A DNA stretch of 64,000 nt, taken from NCBI RefSeq assembly GCF_002939385.1, contig NZ_MULI01000023.1, forward strand, positions 32,971-96,970. Reading direction: 5' to 3'. Position numbers and translations under genes: made by a program. The notes under the pieces were generated by a model. It saw nothing but the letters and a program-made list of their open reading frames with translations, made no database searches and was not told the DNA's origin. Source of the stretch: Streptomyces sp. MH60 (GTDB taxonomy: Bacteria > Actinomycetota > Actinomycetes > Streptomycetales > Streptomycetaceae). Within the stretch, counting starts at the first letter, position 1, and every line of letters begins with the position of its first letter. This document shows, piece by piece, positions 14,044-22,408 of this stretch.

Positions 14044-15255
14044 TCAGGGCTGGCCGTAGCCGTCCAGGAAGTTGCCGATCCGGCCCACGGCCTCGCGCAG
14101 GTCGACGGCCGTCGGCAGGGTCACCACCCGGAAGTGATCGGGCTCGGGCCAGTTGAACCCGGTGCCCTGGACGACCATGATCTTCTCCTGGCGCAGCAGG
14201 TCCAGGACCATCCGCCGGTCGTCCTTGATCTTGAAGACCTTGGGGTCGAGCCGCGGGAAGAGGTACAGCGCGCCCTTCGGCTTCACGCAGGTCACGCCGG
14301 GAATGCTGGTGAGCGCCTCGTGGGCGGCGTCCCGCTGCTCGCGCAGCCGGCCGCCCGGCAGCACCAGCTCGTTGATGGTCTGCCGTCCGCTGAGCGCCGC
14401 GACCACGCCGTGCTGGCCCGGCATGTTGGCGCACAGCCGCATGTTCGCCAGGATCGTCAGGCCCTCGATGTAGGACTCGGCGTGCGCGCGCGGCCCGGAG
14501 ATGGACATCCAGCCGACCCGGTAGCCGGCCACCCGGTACGCCTTCGACATGCCGTTGAAGGTGAGGGTGAGCAGGTCGGGGGCGATCGCGGCGGTGGGGG
14601 TGTGCGTGGCGTCGTCGTAGAGGATCTTGTCGTAGATCTCGTCGGAGCAGACCAGCAGGTTGTGCCGGCGCGCGATGTCCGTCAGCCCGCGCAGCATCGC
14701 GTCGTCGTAGACCGCGCCCGTCGGGTTGTTCGGGTTGATGATCACGAGCGCCTTGGTGCGGTCGGTGATCTTCCGCTCCACGTCCGCGAGGTCGGGCATC
14801 CAGTCGGACTGCTCGTCGCAGCGGTAGTGCACCGCCGTGCCGCCGGACAGCGAGACGGCGGCCGTCCACAGCGGGTAGTCGGGCGCCGGGACGAGCACCT
14901 CGTCGCCGTCGTCCAGCAGGCCCTGCATCGCCATCACGATCAGCTCGGAGACGCCGTTGCCGATGAAGACGTGCTCGACGTCCGTCTCGATGCCGAGGGT
15001 CTGGTTGTGCATGACGACCGCCCGGCGCGCCGCCAGCAGGCCCTTCGCGTCGCCGTAGCCGTGCGCCGTGGAGACGTTGCGGAGGATGTCCTCCAGGATC
15101 TCCGGCGGGCACTCGAAGCCGAAGGCGGCCGGGTTGCCGGTGTTCAGCTTCAGGATGCGGTGCCCGGCCGCCTCCAGCCGCATGGCCTCCTCGAGCACCG
15201 GGCCCCGGATCTCGTAACAGACGTTGGCGAGCTTGGTCGACTGGATCACCTGCAT
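14044..15255 (-). CDS. Pyridoxal-phosphate aminotransferase, AlaT/alanine transaminase type
   Basis: This is a class I aminotransferase of 403 residues. The PLP lysine is Lys238 in FNGMSKAYRVAGYR; NPNNPTG at 174-180 and DEIYDKILYDD near 205-215 are the cofactor-binding motifs. The N-terminus (IRGPVLEEAMRLEAAGHRILKLNTGNPAAFGF) is typical of AlaT, which makes alanine from pyruvate and glutamate. It may also take valine or related acceptors, which cannot be read from the sequence. The ATG ending at 15255 gives the expected N-terminus. It appears monocistronic. Confidence 0.88.
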   Translation of the reverse strand: MQVIQSTKLANVCYEIRGPVLEEAMRLEAAGHRILKLNTGNPAAFGFECPPEILEDILRNVSTAHGYGDAKGLLAARRAVVMHNQTLGIETDVEHVFIGNGVSELIVMAMQGLLDDGDEVLVPAPDYPLWTAAVSLSGGTAVHYRCDEQSDWMPDLADVERKITDRTKALVIINPNNPTGAVYDDAMLRGLTDIARRHNLLVCSDEIYDKILYDDATHTPTAAIAPDLLTLTFNGMSKAYRVAGYRVGWMSISGPRAHAESYIEGLTILANMRLCANMPGQHGVVAALSGRQTINELVLPGGRLREQRDAAHEALTSIPGVTCVKPKGALYLFPRLDPKVFKIKDDRRMVLDLLRQEKIMVVQGTGFNWPEPDHFRVVTLPTAVDLREAVGRIGNFLDGYGQP

Positions 15256-15364
15256 GACCGCGAGCTTACGACCCGGTTACGTTTCACGGGTCGTGTTATC
15301 CGCCACTTGAGACGCGCGGTTTGGGTGGGTTTCGTCACTCACCGGTTGCCCAGTCCCGCCCGGA

Positions 15365-16975
15365 TCACCGCGGAGTGCGCCGCACCGACCGCCCCGCCAG
15401 CACGTCCGTGCGCCGCCCGTCGTCCATCACGAACCGTCCGTCGACCAGCACGTACGGGATGCCCGTCGGCAGCACCCGCGGGTCCGCGTAGGTGCTGCCC
15501 GCCGCGACCGTCGCCGGGTCGAAGAGCACCAGGTCGGCCCGGTACCCCTCGCGCACCAGACCCCGGTCCGGCAGCCGCAGCCGGGCCGCCGGGCGCGAGG
15601 TGAGGTGGGCGACGCACTCCTCCAGCGGGAGCACGCCCAGCTCGCGCACGTAGTGGCCCAGGTAGTGCGGGAAGGTGCCGTAGGCGCGCGGATGCGGCTT
15701 GGCGCCCTGGAGGATGCCGTCCGAGCCGCCGGTGTGGACCCGGTGCCGCATGATCGCGCGGACGTTCTCCTCGTGGCCGACGTGCTGGAGGATGGTCGGC
15801 GCCAGCCGGTCGGCCAGCAGCAGCTGCCGGGCGACCTGCCACGGACTCTCGCCGCGCAGCCGCGCCGATTCCAGCACCGTACGGCCGACGTACTCCCCGA
15901 GGGCCGGGTCGCCCGTGCCGGAGATCTCGATCGTCTCCCACTCCATGGGCACGCCGTGCGAGCCGTCGGAGCCGATCTCCTCCATGTGGTGCCGGATCCG
16001 CTCGGCGGTGTCGTCGTCCGCCAGCCGCTTCATGATCTGCTCCGGGCCGCCCTCGCTCGCCCAGCTCGGCAGCAGCGCCACGAGGGTGGTGCAGCCGGGG
16101 GTGTACGGGTAGGTGTCGAGCGTGATGTCGGCGCCGTCGGCCAGCGCCTCGTCGAGCAGGGTCAGCAGCTCGGGCGCCTTGCCCTTGTTCACGCCGAAGT
16201 TCATGGTGGCGTGCGCCAGGTGCAGCGGGCAGCCCGCCTCGCGGGTCAGCTCCACCATCTCCTCGTACGCCTGGAGCGCCCCCGCCCCGTACGAGCGGTG
16301 GTGCGGGCAGTAGTAGCCGCCGTACGACGCCACCACCCGGCACAGCTCGGTCAGCTCGGCGTCCTTGGCGTACATGCCGGGCGTGTACGTCAGCCCGGAC
16401 GACATGCCGACCGCGCCCTGCTCCAGGCCCTCGGCGACCAGGCGCCGCATGTGCTCCAGCTCCGCCTCGGTCGCCTCCCGGTCGTCCCAGCCGACGGCGA
16501 GGGCGCGCACCGTACCCTGCGGGACCAGATAGGCGGCGTTGACCGCGATGCCCCGGTCCAGCCGGTCCAGGTACTCACCGACCGACCGCCAGTCGAAGTC
16601 GATGTCGTCGCCCGCGCCGTTCCACCCGGCGATCGCGCGGCGCACCTCGCCGAGCGTGCGGTCGTCGACCGGCGCGTACGACAGCCCGTCCTGGCCGATG
16701 ACCTCCAGGGTGACGCCCTGCGCGGCCTTGGCGCTGTGGTCGGGGTCCCGCAGCAGCGTCAGGTCGCTGTGGGCGTGCATGTCGATGAAGCCGGGGGAGA
16801 GGACCAGGCCCTCGGCGTCCAGCTCGCGGCGTGCCTCGGGGCGCTGGCAGCCGGCGGCCGCCGCCTCCTTGACGATCGAGACGATCCGGCCGCCGTCGAC
16901 CACGACGTCGGCGCGGTAGGAGTCGGCGCCGGAGCCGTCCACGACGTCGACGTCCCTGATGACCAGCTCTTCCAT
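15365..16975 (-). CDS. N-acyl-D-amino-acid deacylase (D-aminoacylase)
   Basis: This is a zinc amidohydrolase that releases D-amino acids from N-acyl forms. The start is the ATG ending at 16975 (MEELVIRDVDVVDG), giving 536 residues; the much longer open frame upstream is only antisense to the next gene. Metal-site motifs include GFIDMHAHSD (His67, His69), HLAHATMN and the late TGGSDGI with its aspartate. The C-terminal beta domain ends near VLAGRSVRRTPR. It lies 38 bases downstream of the D-serine-dehydratase-like gene, and its ribosome site, GGAG, is formed by the last degenerate copy of a 9-base tandem repeat. Confidence 0.9.
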   Translation of the reverse strand: MEELVIRDVDVVDGSGADSYRADVVVDGGRIVSIVKEAAAAGCQRPEARRELDAEGLVLSPGFIDMHAHSDLTLLRDPDHSAKAAQGVTLEVIGQDGLSYAPVDDRTLGEVRRAIAGWNGAGDDIDFDWRSVGEYLDRLDRGIAVNAAYLVPQGTVRALAVGWDDREATEAELEHMRRLVAEGLEQGAVGMSSGLTYTPGMYAKDAELTELCRVVASYGGYYCPHHRSYGAGALQAYEEMVELTREAGCPLHLAHATMNFGVNKGKAPELLTLLDEALADGADITLDTYPYTPGCTTLVALLPSWASEGGPEQIMKRLADDDTAERIRHHMEEIGSDGSHGVPMEWETIEISGTGDPALGEYVGRTVLESARLRGESPWQVARQLLLADRLAPTILQHVGHEENVRAIMRHRVHTGGSDGILQGAKPHPRAYGTFPHYLGHYVRELGVLPLEECVAHLTSRPAARLRLPDRGLVREGYRADLVLFDPATVAAGSTYADPRVLPTGIPYVLVDGRFVMDDGRRTDVLAGRSVRRTPR

Positions 16976-16985
16976 GCCTGGCTCC

Positions 16986-17012
16986 TCTGGCTTCTCTGGC
17001 TTCTCTGGCTTC
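16986..17012. repeat. Three perfect tandem copies of a 9-bp unit
   Basis: TCTGGCTTC is repeated three times without gaps between the stop codon of the D-serine-dehydratase-like gene and the start of the deacylase. A fourth, degenerate copy adjoining the deacylase start carries, on the coding strand, the GGAG that serves as its ribosome site. Confidence 0.9.
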
Positions 17013-17013
17013 T

Positions 17014-18309
17014 TTAGAAGAAGGTGCGGATGTAGTCGACGACCGTCCCGTCCGCCTCGGCGACCGGGATGAGCTGCCACTTGTCGAAGGAGGTGCACGG
17101 GTGGGACAGGCCCGTCCCGAGCCAGTCGCCGACCTCCAGGTCCGCCTCCCCGGTCGTGCGCACCCAGGCGTGCTGGTCGGACAGGCCGGTCACCTCGATG
17201 CCGGTGGCGGGGCGCTCCACGCCGTCGCGGCGCACCACCTGGGCGAAGGGCAGGTGGAGGTCGTACGCCGCGTCCCGCTTGCCCGCGTTGGTGAACGCCT
17301 GCTCGGGGGAGGGGCGGGAGACGACCTGGCTCCACAGCCGGAAGGCGGGCTCCAGGGCGCCCTCCTGGGGGACCCGGTTGAAGGGGGTCAGCTCGCGGTA
17401 GTGGCCGTCGTCGTGGGAGACGTACGCGCCCGAGCGCAGCAGCTTCAGGACGGGCCGGGAGAGGCCGGGGACCTCGGCGAACACGTCGGCCACCGCGTCG
17501 AACCAGGCGCTGCCGCCCGCGCTCAGCACGATCTCCTCCAGACCCTCGAACCGCCCCGCCCCATCGAAGTCGACGGCGAGCGCGACCAGCCGCCGCAGCC
17601 ACGCGTGCACGCGCTCCGGATCGGCGTCCGGCACCTCGCCCTCGTACCCGGCGACCCCGGCCAGCCGCAGCGTCCGCGTCCCGGCCACCGCGTCGGCGAC
17701 CGCCGCGCACTCGGCCTCGGTGCGCACACCGGTCCGGGCACCCGCACCGGCGCCCAGCTCGACCACGACGTCCAGCGGGCGGCCGGCGCCGGCGTCCGTG
17801 AGGGCCGCGTCCATCAGCTCGACGCCGCGCACGGAGTCGACGTAGCAGACGAAGCGGAAGTCCGGGTCGGCGTCCAGCTCGGTGGAGATCCAGCGCAGGG
17901 CGGCGGCGTCGACCAGTTCGTTGGCCAGGAAGACCCGCCCGACGCCGAAGGCCCGCGCCACCCGTACCTGGTGCGGCACGGCGAGGGTGATGCCCCAGGC
18001 GCCGTGCTCGATCTGGCGGTGGAAGAGCTGCGGGGCCATGGAGGTCTTGCCGTGCGGCGCGAAGGCGAGGCCGTGCCGGGCGGAGTACGTCTCCATCAGC
18101 TTCAGGTTGTGCTCCAGGCGCTCGGCGGACAGGGCGAGCACGGGGGTGGCGAAACCGCCGGTGAAGAGGTTGCGGCGCTGTCCGGCCAGCTCGGCGACGG
18201 TCAGGCCGTACGCGTCCGGCGGGAGGCCCTTGAAGCGGTGGTCGACGTGCTCCTCGGCCAGCTTGGCGAGCGCGTCGCGGCCGTCGGTGGGGCCGGAGTC
18301 GAGGGCCAT
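17014..18309 (-). CDS. D-serine dehydratase-like / amino-acid deaminase, alanine-racemase fold
   Basis: This PLP enzyme of the D-threonine aldolase/D-serine dehydratase group probably degrades a D-amino acid. The PLP lysine is Lys88 in FAPHGKTSMAP. The C-terminal D-Ser dehydratase-like domain carries the zinc ligands His403 and Cys405 in GLSHPCTSFDKW. These residues support a metal-assisted elimination or aldol reaction; the exact substrate is open. The ATG ending at 18309 follows GGGAGG. It is the first gene of a leftward operon with the deacylase and is divergent from the kinase-IclR-RidA-GntP unit. Confidence 0.88.
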   Translation of the reverse strand: MALDSGPTDGRDALAKLAEEHVDHRFKGLPPDAYGLTVAELAGQRRNLFTGGFATPVLALSAERLEHNLKLMETYSARHGLAFAPHGKTSMAPQLFHRQIEHGAWGITLAVPHQVRVARAFGVGRVFLANELVDAAALRWISTELDADPDFRFVCYVDSVRGVELMDAALTDAGAGRPLDVVVELGAGAGARTGVRTEAECAAVADAVAGTRTLRLAGVAGYEGEVPDADPERVHAWLRRLVALAVDFDGAGRFEGLEEIVLSAGGSAWFDAVADVFAEVPGLSRPVLKLLRSGAYVSHDDGHYRELTPFNRVPQEGALEPAFRLWSQVVSRPSPEQAFTNAGKRDAAYDLHLPFAQVVRRDGVERPATGIEVTGLSDQHAWVRTTGEADLEVGDWLGTGLSHPCTSFDKWQLIPVAEADGTVVDYIRTFF

Positions 18310-18329
18310 GGAGCCTCCCTGATCTGATG

Positions 18330-18348
18330 CGTTGCAATGTCTGCAACG
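18330..18348. promoter_or_regulatory. Perfect inverted repeat, probable IclR-family operator
   Basis: CGTTGCA and TGCAACG form a perfect 7-bp inverted repeat around a 5-bp spacer, midway in the divergent region between the D-amino-acid enzymes and the kinase/IclR operon. The IclR gene of the same cluster is the natural candidate to bind here; that link is inferred. Confidence 0.6.
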
Positions 18349-18352
18349 ACCA

Positions 18353-18382
18353 TTGCGTATATCGCTTACTGCTGTCTAACAT
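18353..18382 (+). promoter_or_regulatory. Probable promoter of the kinase-iclR-ridA-gntP operon
   Basis: TTGCGT (18353-18358) and TAACAT (18377-18382) are separated by 18 bases, close to the housekeeping sigma pattern. The palindrome at 18330 lies directly upstream of the -35 box, a position suited to activation or to control of the opposite promoter. Confidence 0.45.
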
Positions 18383-18484
18383 CTCGGCGAACGCGGGGTC
18401 AACGGAGCAGCCGCCCGCGAGACGCGAAGAACGAGCCGCGGACAGCGCGGACGCCGCAGCCGCCACGGACGAGGAGCCCCCACC

Positions 18485-19534
18485 ATCGAGACCGCCACCG
18501 GACGAACCAGCACCGCCCCCGACGTCGTGGACGTCGTCGCGCTCGGCGAGTCCATGGTCACCTTCCTGCCCTCCCGCCCCGGGCGCCTCGCCGACGTCCC
18601 CTCCTTCGACCGGGCCATCGGCGGCGCCGAGTCCAACCTGGCCTGCGTGCTCGCCGCCGCCGGACACTCCGCGCGCTGGGTCGGCCGGGTCGGCGCCGAC
18701 GGCTTCGGCGACCACCTCGTCGAGGCGATCGGCGCCTACGGCGTCGACGTCTCCGCCGTGCGCCGCGACCCCGCCCGCCCCACCGGCATCTACTTCCGCA
18801 CCGCCGGGGACCGCGCCACCGACGCCCACGAGGTGGCGTACTACCGGGCGGGCTCGGCCGCCTCCGCGATGTCCGTGGACACCATGGACCTCGACGCGAT
18901 CCGCTCCGGCCGGGTTCTGCACCTGTCGGGCATCACGCCCGCGCTCTCTGCCGACTGCCTCGGCCTGATGCGCGAGCTGACCGCCCGCCGCCCCGGCCGG
19001 CCCCTCGTCTCCTTCGACGTCAACCACCGCCCCGGCCTGTGGCGCGACGCCGGTCACGGGCACGGTCCCGAGGTGCTCCTCGAACTCGCCCGCGGCGCCG
19101 ACCTGGTCTTCGTCGGCGAGGACGAGGCCTGGGGACTCGGCGGCCCCGAGGCCGTACGCGCCGCGCTGCCCGAACCGGAGCTGCTCGTCGTCAAGCAGGG
19201 CGCGAGCGGCGCCACCGCCTTCCACGGCGCCGACGTCACCTCCGTGCCCGCCCTGCACGTCGACGTCGTCGCCGCCGTCGGCGCGGGCGACGCCTTCGCC
19301 GCCGGGTTCCTCTCCGCCACCCTGCGCGGACTGCCCGTGCGCGAGCGCCTGCGCCACGGCCATCTGATGGCCGCCGCCGCCCTCACCGTCCCCGGCGATC
19401 TCGCCACGCCCCCCGCCCGCGACCACGCCGACCGGCTGGCCGCCCTCGACGACACCGCGTGGGGGAGACTGCGACTCGGCCCCGGCTGGACACAGGACGT
19501 CCGAGGAGCCGACGAGGAGGTACGTACGCCATGA
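18485..19534 (+). CDS. PfkB-family sugar kinase (2-keto-3-deoxygluconate kinase-like)
   Basis: A ribokinase-fold kinase: VVALGESMVTFLPS at the N-terminus, GGAESNLACVLA for substrate binding, VKQGASGATAF, and the catalytic GAGDAFAAGF near the C-terminus. The branch resembles 2-dehydro-3-deoxygluconokinases, but the sugar is not certain. The start is unusual. GAGGAG (18471-18476) stands eight bases before an in-frame ATC at 18485, while the first in-frame GTG, at 18527, has no ribosome site; no ATG, GTG or TTG lies between the stop at 18377 and 18527. I give the ATC start provisionally. The stop overlaps the iclR start (ATGA). Confidence 0.85.
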   Translation: METATGRTSTAPDVVDVVALGESMVTFLPSRPGRLADVPSFDRAIGGAESNLACVLAAAGHSARWVGRVGADGFGDHLVEAIGAYGVDVSAVRRDPARPTGIYFRTAGDRATDAHEVAYYRAGSAASAMSVDTMDLDAIRSGRVLHLSGITPALSADCLGLMRELTARRPGRPLVSFDVNHRPGLWRDAGHGHGPEVLLELARGADLVFVGEDEAWGLGGPEAVRAALPEPELLVVKQGASGATAFHGADVTSVPALHVDVVAAVGAGDAFAAGFLSATLRGLPVRERLRHGHLMAAAALTVPGDLATPPARDHADRLAALDDTAWGRLRLGPGWTQDVRGADEEVRTP

Positions 19535-20295
19535 GTCAGACCGTCGACCGCGCGCTCAGCATCCTGCCGCTGCTCGCCGAGGGCCCCGCCGACCTGGGCC
19601 GGGTCGCCGAGCGCCTGGACGTGCACAAGTCCACGGCCCTGCGCCTGCTGCGCACCCTCCACGACCACGGCTTCGTCTACCGCCAGTCCGATCAGCGCTA
19701 CCGCCTGGGCGCCCGGCTGATCTCCCTCGCCCAGGAGGCGATGGAGAACCTCGACGTCCGCGAGATCGCCCACCCCCACCTCGTACGCCTCAACGAACAG
19801 GTCGGACACACCGTCCACCTCGCCGTGCACGAGGAGGACGAGGTCCTCTACATCGACAAGGTCGAGAGCCGCTACCCGGTCCGCATGTACTCCCGGATCG
19901 GCAAGCCCGTCGCCATCACCGTCGCGGCCGTCGCCAAGCTGCTCCTCGCCGACCTCCCCGAGAACGAGCGGCGGGCCGTGGCCGAGCAGCTCGACTACCC
20001 CCTGTACACGGCCCGTTCGACACCGAACGCCGACGGGTTCCTCAAGGAACTCGCCAAGGTGCGCGAACAGGGCTGGGCCACCGACCTCGGTGGCCACGAG
20101 GAGTCCATCAACTGCGTCGCCGCGCCCATCCGGGGCGCCGACGGCCGGGTGGTCGCCGCCATGTCGGTCTCCGCGCCGAACGTCGTCGTCACCGCCGAGG
20201 AACTCCTCAGCCTGCTCCCGCTGGTCCGCCGTACGGCGGACGCCATCAGCGGCGAGTACTCCGGCAGGACCCCAGTCAAGGAAGTCACCGCATGA
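19531..20295 (+). CDS. IclR-family transcriptional regulator
   Basis: This 254-residue regulator has an N-terminal winged helix (residues 1-60, with VDRALSILPLLAEGPADLG and a KSTALRLLRTL recognition helix). Its C-terminal ligand-sensing domain carries GHTVHLAVHEEDEVLYIDKVES and the late CVAAPIRGADGRVVAAMSVS block. It is translated with an ATGA overlap after the kinase and overlaps ridA in the same way. It most likely senses a D-amino-acid or keto-sugar intermediate and acts at the inverted repeat at 18330; that is inference from gene order. Confidence 0.9.
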   Translation: MSQTVDRALSILPLLAEGPADLGRVAERLDVHKSTALRLLRTLHDHGFVYRQSDQRYRLGARLISLAQEAMENLDVREIAHPHLVRLNEQVGHTVHLAVHEEDEVLYIDKVESRYPVRMYSRIGKPVAITVAAVAKLLLADLPENERRAVAEQLDYPLYTARSTPNADGFLKELAKVREQGWATDLGGHEESINCVAAPIRGADGRVVAAMSVSAPNVVVTAEELLSLLPLVRRTADAISGEYSGRTPVKEVTA

Positions 20296-20702
20296 CCGAC
20301 AAGATCGCTCTCGTTCCCGCGACCCACACCGTCCCCCCGGCGAAGTTCAGCCACGGCGTGAAGAAGGGCAACATCCTCCAGGTCGCCGGCCAGGTCGGCT
20401 TCCTGCCCCACGAGGAGGGCAAGGCCCCCACCCCGGCCGGTCCGACCCTGCGCGAGCAGACCCTCCAGACCCTCGCCAACGTCAAGGCGATCCTGGCGGA
20501 GGGCGGCGCCTCCTGGGACGACGTGATGATGCTCCGCGTCTACCTCACCGACGTGGACCACTTCGCCGAGATGAACGAGATCTACAACGCCTACTTCGCG
20601 GAGCAGGGCCTCACCCAGCCGCCCGCCGCGCGCACGACCGTGTACGTCGGTCTGCCCGCCGGCCTCCTCATCGAGATCGACGCGCTCGCCGTCCTCGGCT
20701 GA
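20292..20702 (+). CDS. RidA/YjgF-family enamine-imine deaminase
   Basis: RidA proteins hydrolyse reactive enamines and imines released by PLP-dependent dehydratases. That fits the neighbouring D-serine-dehydratase-like enzyme, which would produce 2-aminoacrylate from serine. The active-site arginine is Arg114 (AARTTVYVGLP) and Glu128 is in LLIEIDALA. The length, 136 residues, is usual. The ATG at 20292 overlaps the iclR stop. Confidence 0.9.
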   Translation: MTDKIALVPATHTVPPAKFSHGVKKGNILQVAGQVGFLPHEEGKAPTPAGPTLREQTLQTLANVKAILAEGGASWDDVMMLRVYLTDVDHFAEMNEIYNAYFAEQGLTQPPAARTTVYVGLPAGLLIEIDALAVLG

Positions 20703-20827
20703 CCGTCCCGCCACCCCGCCTGTCTGACCGTCTGTCTGTGAACGGCACGGCGTCCCCGCACCCAGGGGCGCCGTGCCGCGCTCCACCCTGCCCGAAAGCT
20801 CCATGTACTTATCCAGAGGACCCCCGA

Positions 20828-22306
20828 ATGTCCCACGCGTCCCTCCAGTTCGCCGCCGCCGAGGCCCCACCGCACACCGGCGGTCTGCTCACCCTGATCG
20901 ACGGCACCGCCGGGCTGCTGACCGTCGCCGCCATCGGCATCGTGCTTCTGCTCTTCCTCATCATCAAGGTGCGGTTGCAGCCGTTCGTCGCGCTGCTCGC
21001 CGTCTCCATAGCCGTCGGCCTGCTCGCCGGCCTGTCGGTCACCGAACTCTTCGGCACCGTCCAGAAGTCGGACGCCGTCTCGACCATCGAGTCCGGCATG
21101 GGCGGCATCCTCGGCCACGTCGCCATCATCATCGGCCTGGGCACCATGCTCGGCGCGATCCTCGAAGTCAGCGGCGGCGCACAGGTGCTGGCCTCACGGC
21201 TCCTCGGCCTCTTCGGGGAGAAGCGCGCCCCGCTCGCCATGGGCCTCACGGGCCTGATCTTCGGCATCCCGGTCTTCTTCGACGTGGGCATCTTCGTCCT
21301 CGCGCCCATCGTCTACGCCGCCGCCAAGCGCTCCGGCAAGTCGATCCTGCTCTACTGCCTGCCGCTGCTGGCCGGCCTGTCCATGACCCACGCCTTCCTG
21401 CCGCCGCACCCCGGCCCGGTGGCCGCCGCCGGACTGCTGAACGTCAAGCTCGGCTGGATCATCCTCATGGGCATCGTCTGCGGCATCCCCGCCGTGCTCG
21501 CGGCCTGGGTGTTCTCCGCCTGGATCGGCCGCCGCATCTTCGTGCCCGTGCCGCAGGACATGGTGGAGGCGGCCGAGGAGGCCAAGCAGGCCGTCGTGGA
21601 GGAGCAGCGCAAGGCCGGCGTCGCGCCGACCGAGACCCCGGTCGCGCTCGGCACGGTCCTCGGCATCATCGGCACCCCGCTGGTCCTGATCCTCGCGGCG
21701 ACCTTCTCCTCCATCGCCCTGGACCCGTCCACCCTCCGCTCGGTGATCGAGTTCTTCGGCAACCCGTTCGTCGCGCTGACCATCGCCCTGCTGCTCGCCT
21801 ACTACCTGCTCGGCATCCGGCGCGGCTGGTCCCGCAAGTCCCTGGAGACCGTCTCGACGGCCTCGCTGAAGCCGGTCGGCAACATCCTGCTGGTGGTCGG
21901 CGCGGGCGGGGTCTTCGGCGCCGTCCTCAAGGCCAGCGGCGTCGCCCAGGCTCTCTCCGACACCTTCAACGACGTCGGCCTGCCGGTGATCGTCCTGTCG
22001 TACCTGATCTCCGTGGTGCTGCGGGTCGCCCAGGGCTCGGCGACGGTCGCCATCGTGACGACGGCGGGCATCGTGGCGCCGCTGCTCGCCGAGGGCGACC
22101 ACTCGCAGGCGTTCGTCGCCCTGGTCATCATGGCCATCTCGGCCGGCTCCATCTTCGCCTCGCACGTCAACGACGGCGGTTTCTGGATGGTCGCCAAGTA
22201 CTTCGGCATCAGCGAGCGGGACACGCTCAAGACGTGGACCGTGCTGGAGAGCGTGCTGTCGGTCGCCGGGTTCGTGATGGCCGCGGTGGTGAGCCTGTTC
22301 GTGTAG
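20828..22306 (+). CDS. GntP-family permease (gluconate/D-serine type)
   Basis: This is a 492-residue membrane protein with about 12 helices. Family motifs include the early VRLQPFVALLAVSIAVGL, the FGIPVFFDVGIFVLAPI block with its conserved FFD, and LPPHPGPVAAA. The GntP family includes gluconate transporters and the E. coli D-serine permease DsdX. The cluster around it favours a D-amino acid or an acidic sugar as cargo. The ATG at 20828 follows AGAGGA. It is the last gene of the rightward operon, 125 bases after ridA, so a separate promoter is possible. Confidence 0.88.
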   Translation: MSHASLQFAAAEAPPHTGGLLTLIDGTAGLLTVAAIGIVLLLFLIIKVRLQPFVALLAVSIAVGLLAGLSVTELFGTVQKSDAVSTIESGMGGILGHVAIIIGLGTMLGAILEVSGGAQVLASRLLGLFGEKRAPLAMGLTGLIFGIPVFFDVGIFVLAPIVYAAAKRSGKSILLYCLPLLAGLSMTHAFLPPHPGPVAAAGLLNVKLGWIILMGIVCGIPAVLAAWVFSAWIGRRIFVPVPQDMVEAAEEAKQAVVEEQRKAGVAPTETPVALGTVLGIIGTPLVLILAATFSSIALDPSTLRSVIEFFGNPFVALTIALLLAYYLLGIRRGWSRKSLETVSTASLKPVGNILLVVGAGGVFGAVLKASGVAQALSDTFNDVGLPVIVLSYLISVVLRVAQGSATVAIVTTAGIVAPLLAEGDHSQAFVALVIMAISAGSIFASHVNDGGFWMVAKYFGISERDTLKTWTVLESVLSVAGFVMAAVVSLFV

Positions 22307-22344
22307 GCGGCTCGCGCGGGCGGCTCGTGCGGGCGACTCGTGTA
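22306..22344. repeat. 13-bp tandem repeat, three copies, after gntP
   Basis: GGCGGCTCGCGCG, GGCGGCTCGTGCG and GGCGACTCGTGTA follow each other directly from the last base of the gntP stop codon, and a partial fourth copy follows. The unit is imperfect, and its role, if any, is unknown. Confidence 0.75.
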
Positions 22345-22372
22345 GGCGTCTGATAACGAAGTTGGGGCTGGC

Positions 22373-22385
22373 TGTGTCCGACACA
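22373..22385. promoter_or_regulatory. Perfect palindrome in the promoter of the 222-residue gene
   Basis: TGTGTC-C-GACACA is a perfect 13-bp palindrome. A -10-like CATACT ends six bases before the GTG start at 22409, and the palindrome overlaps the expected -35 position, consistent with a repressor site on a leaderless promoter. Confidence 0.45.
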
Positions 22386-22408
22386 GGATCGTCGACCATA
22401 CTGCCCGC

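Noticed and set aside
15365..19426. A 1353-codon open frame on the minus strand
   Set aside because: Only the last 537 codons are the deacylase. The rest is antiphase to the neighbouring dehydratase-like and kinase genes, an effect of high GC at third positions.
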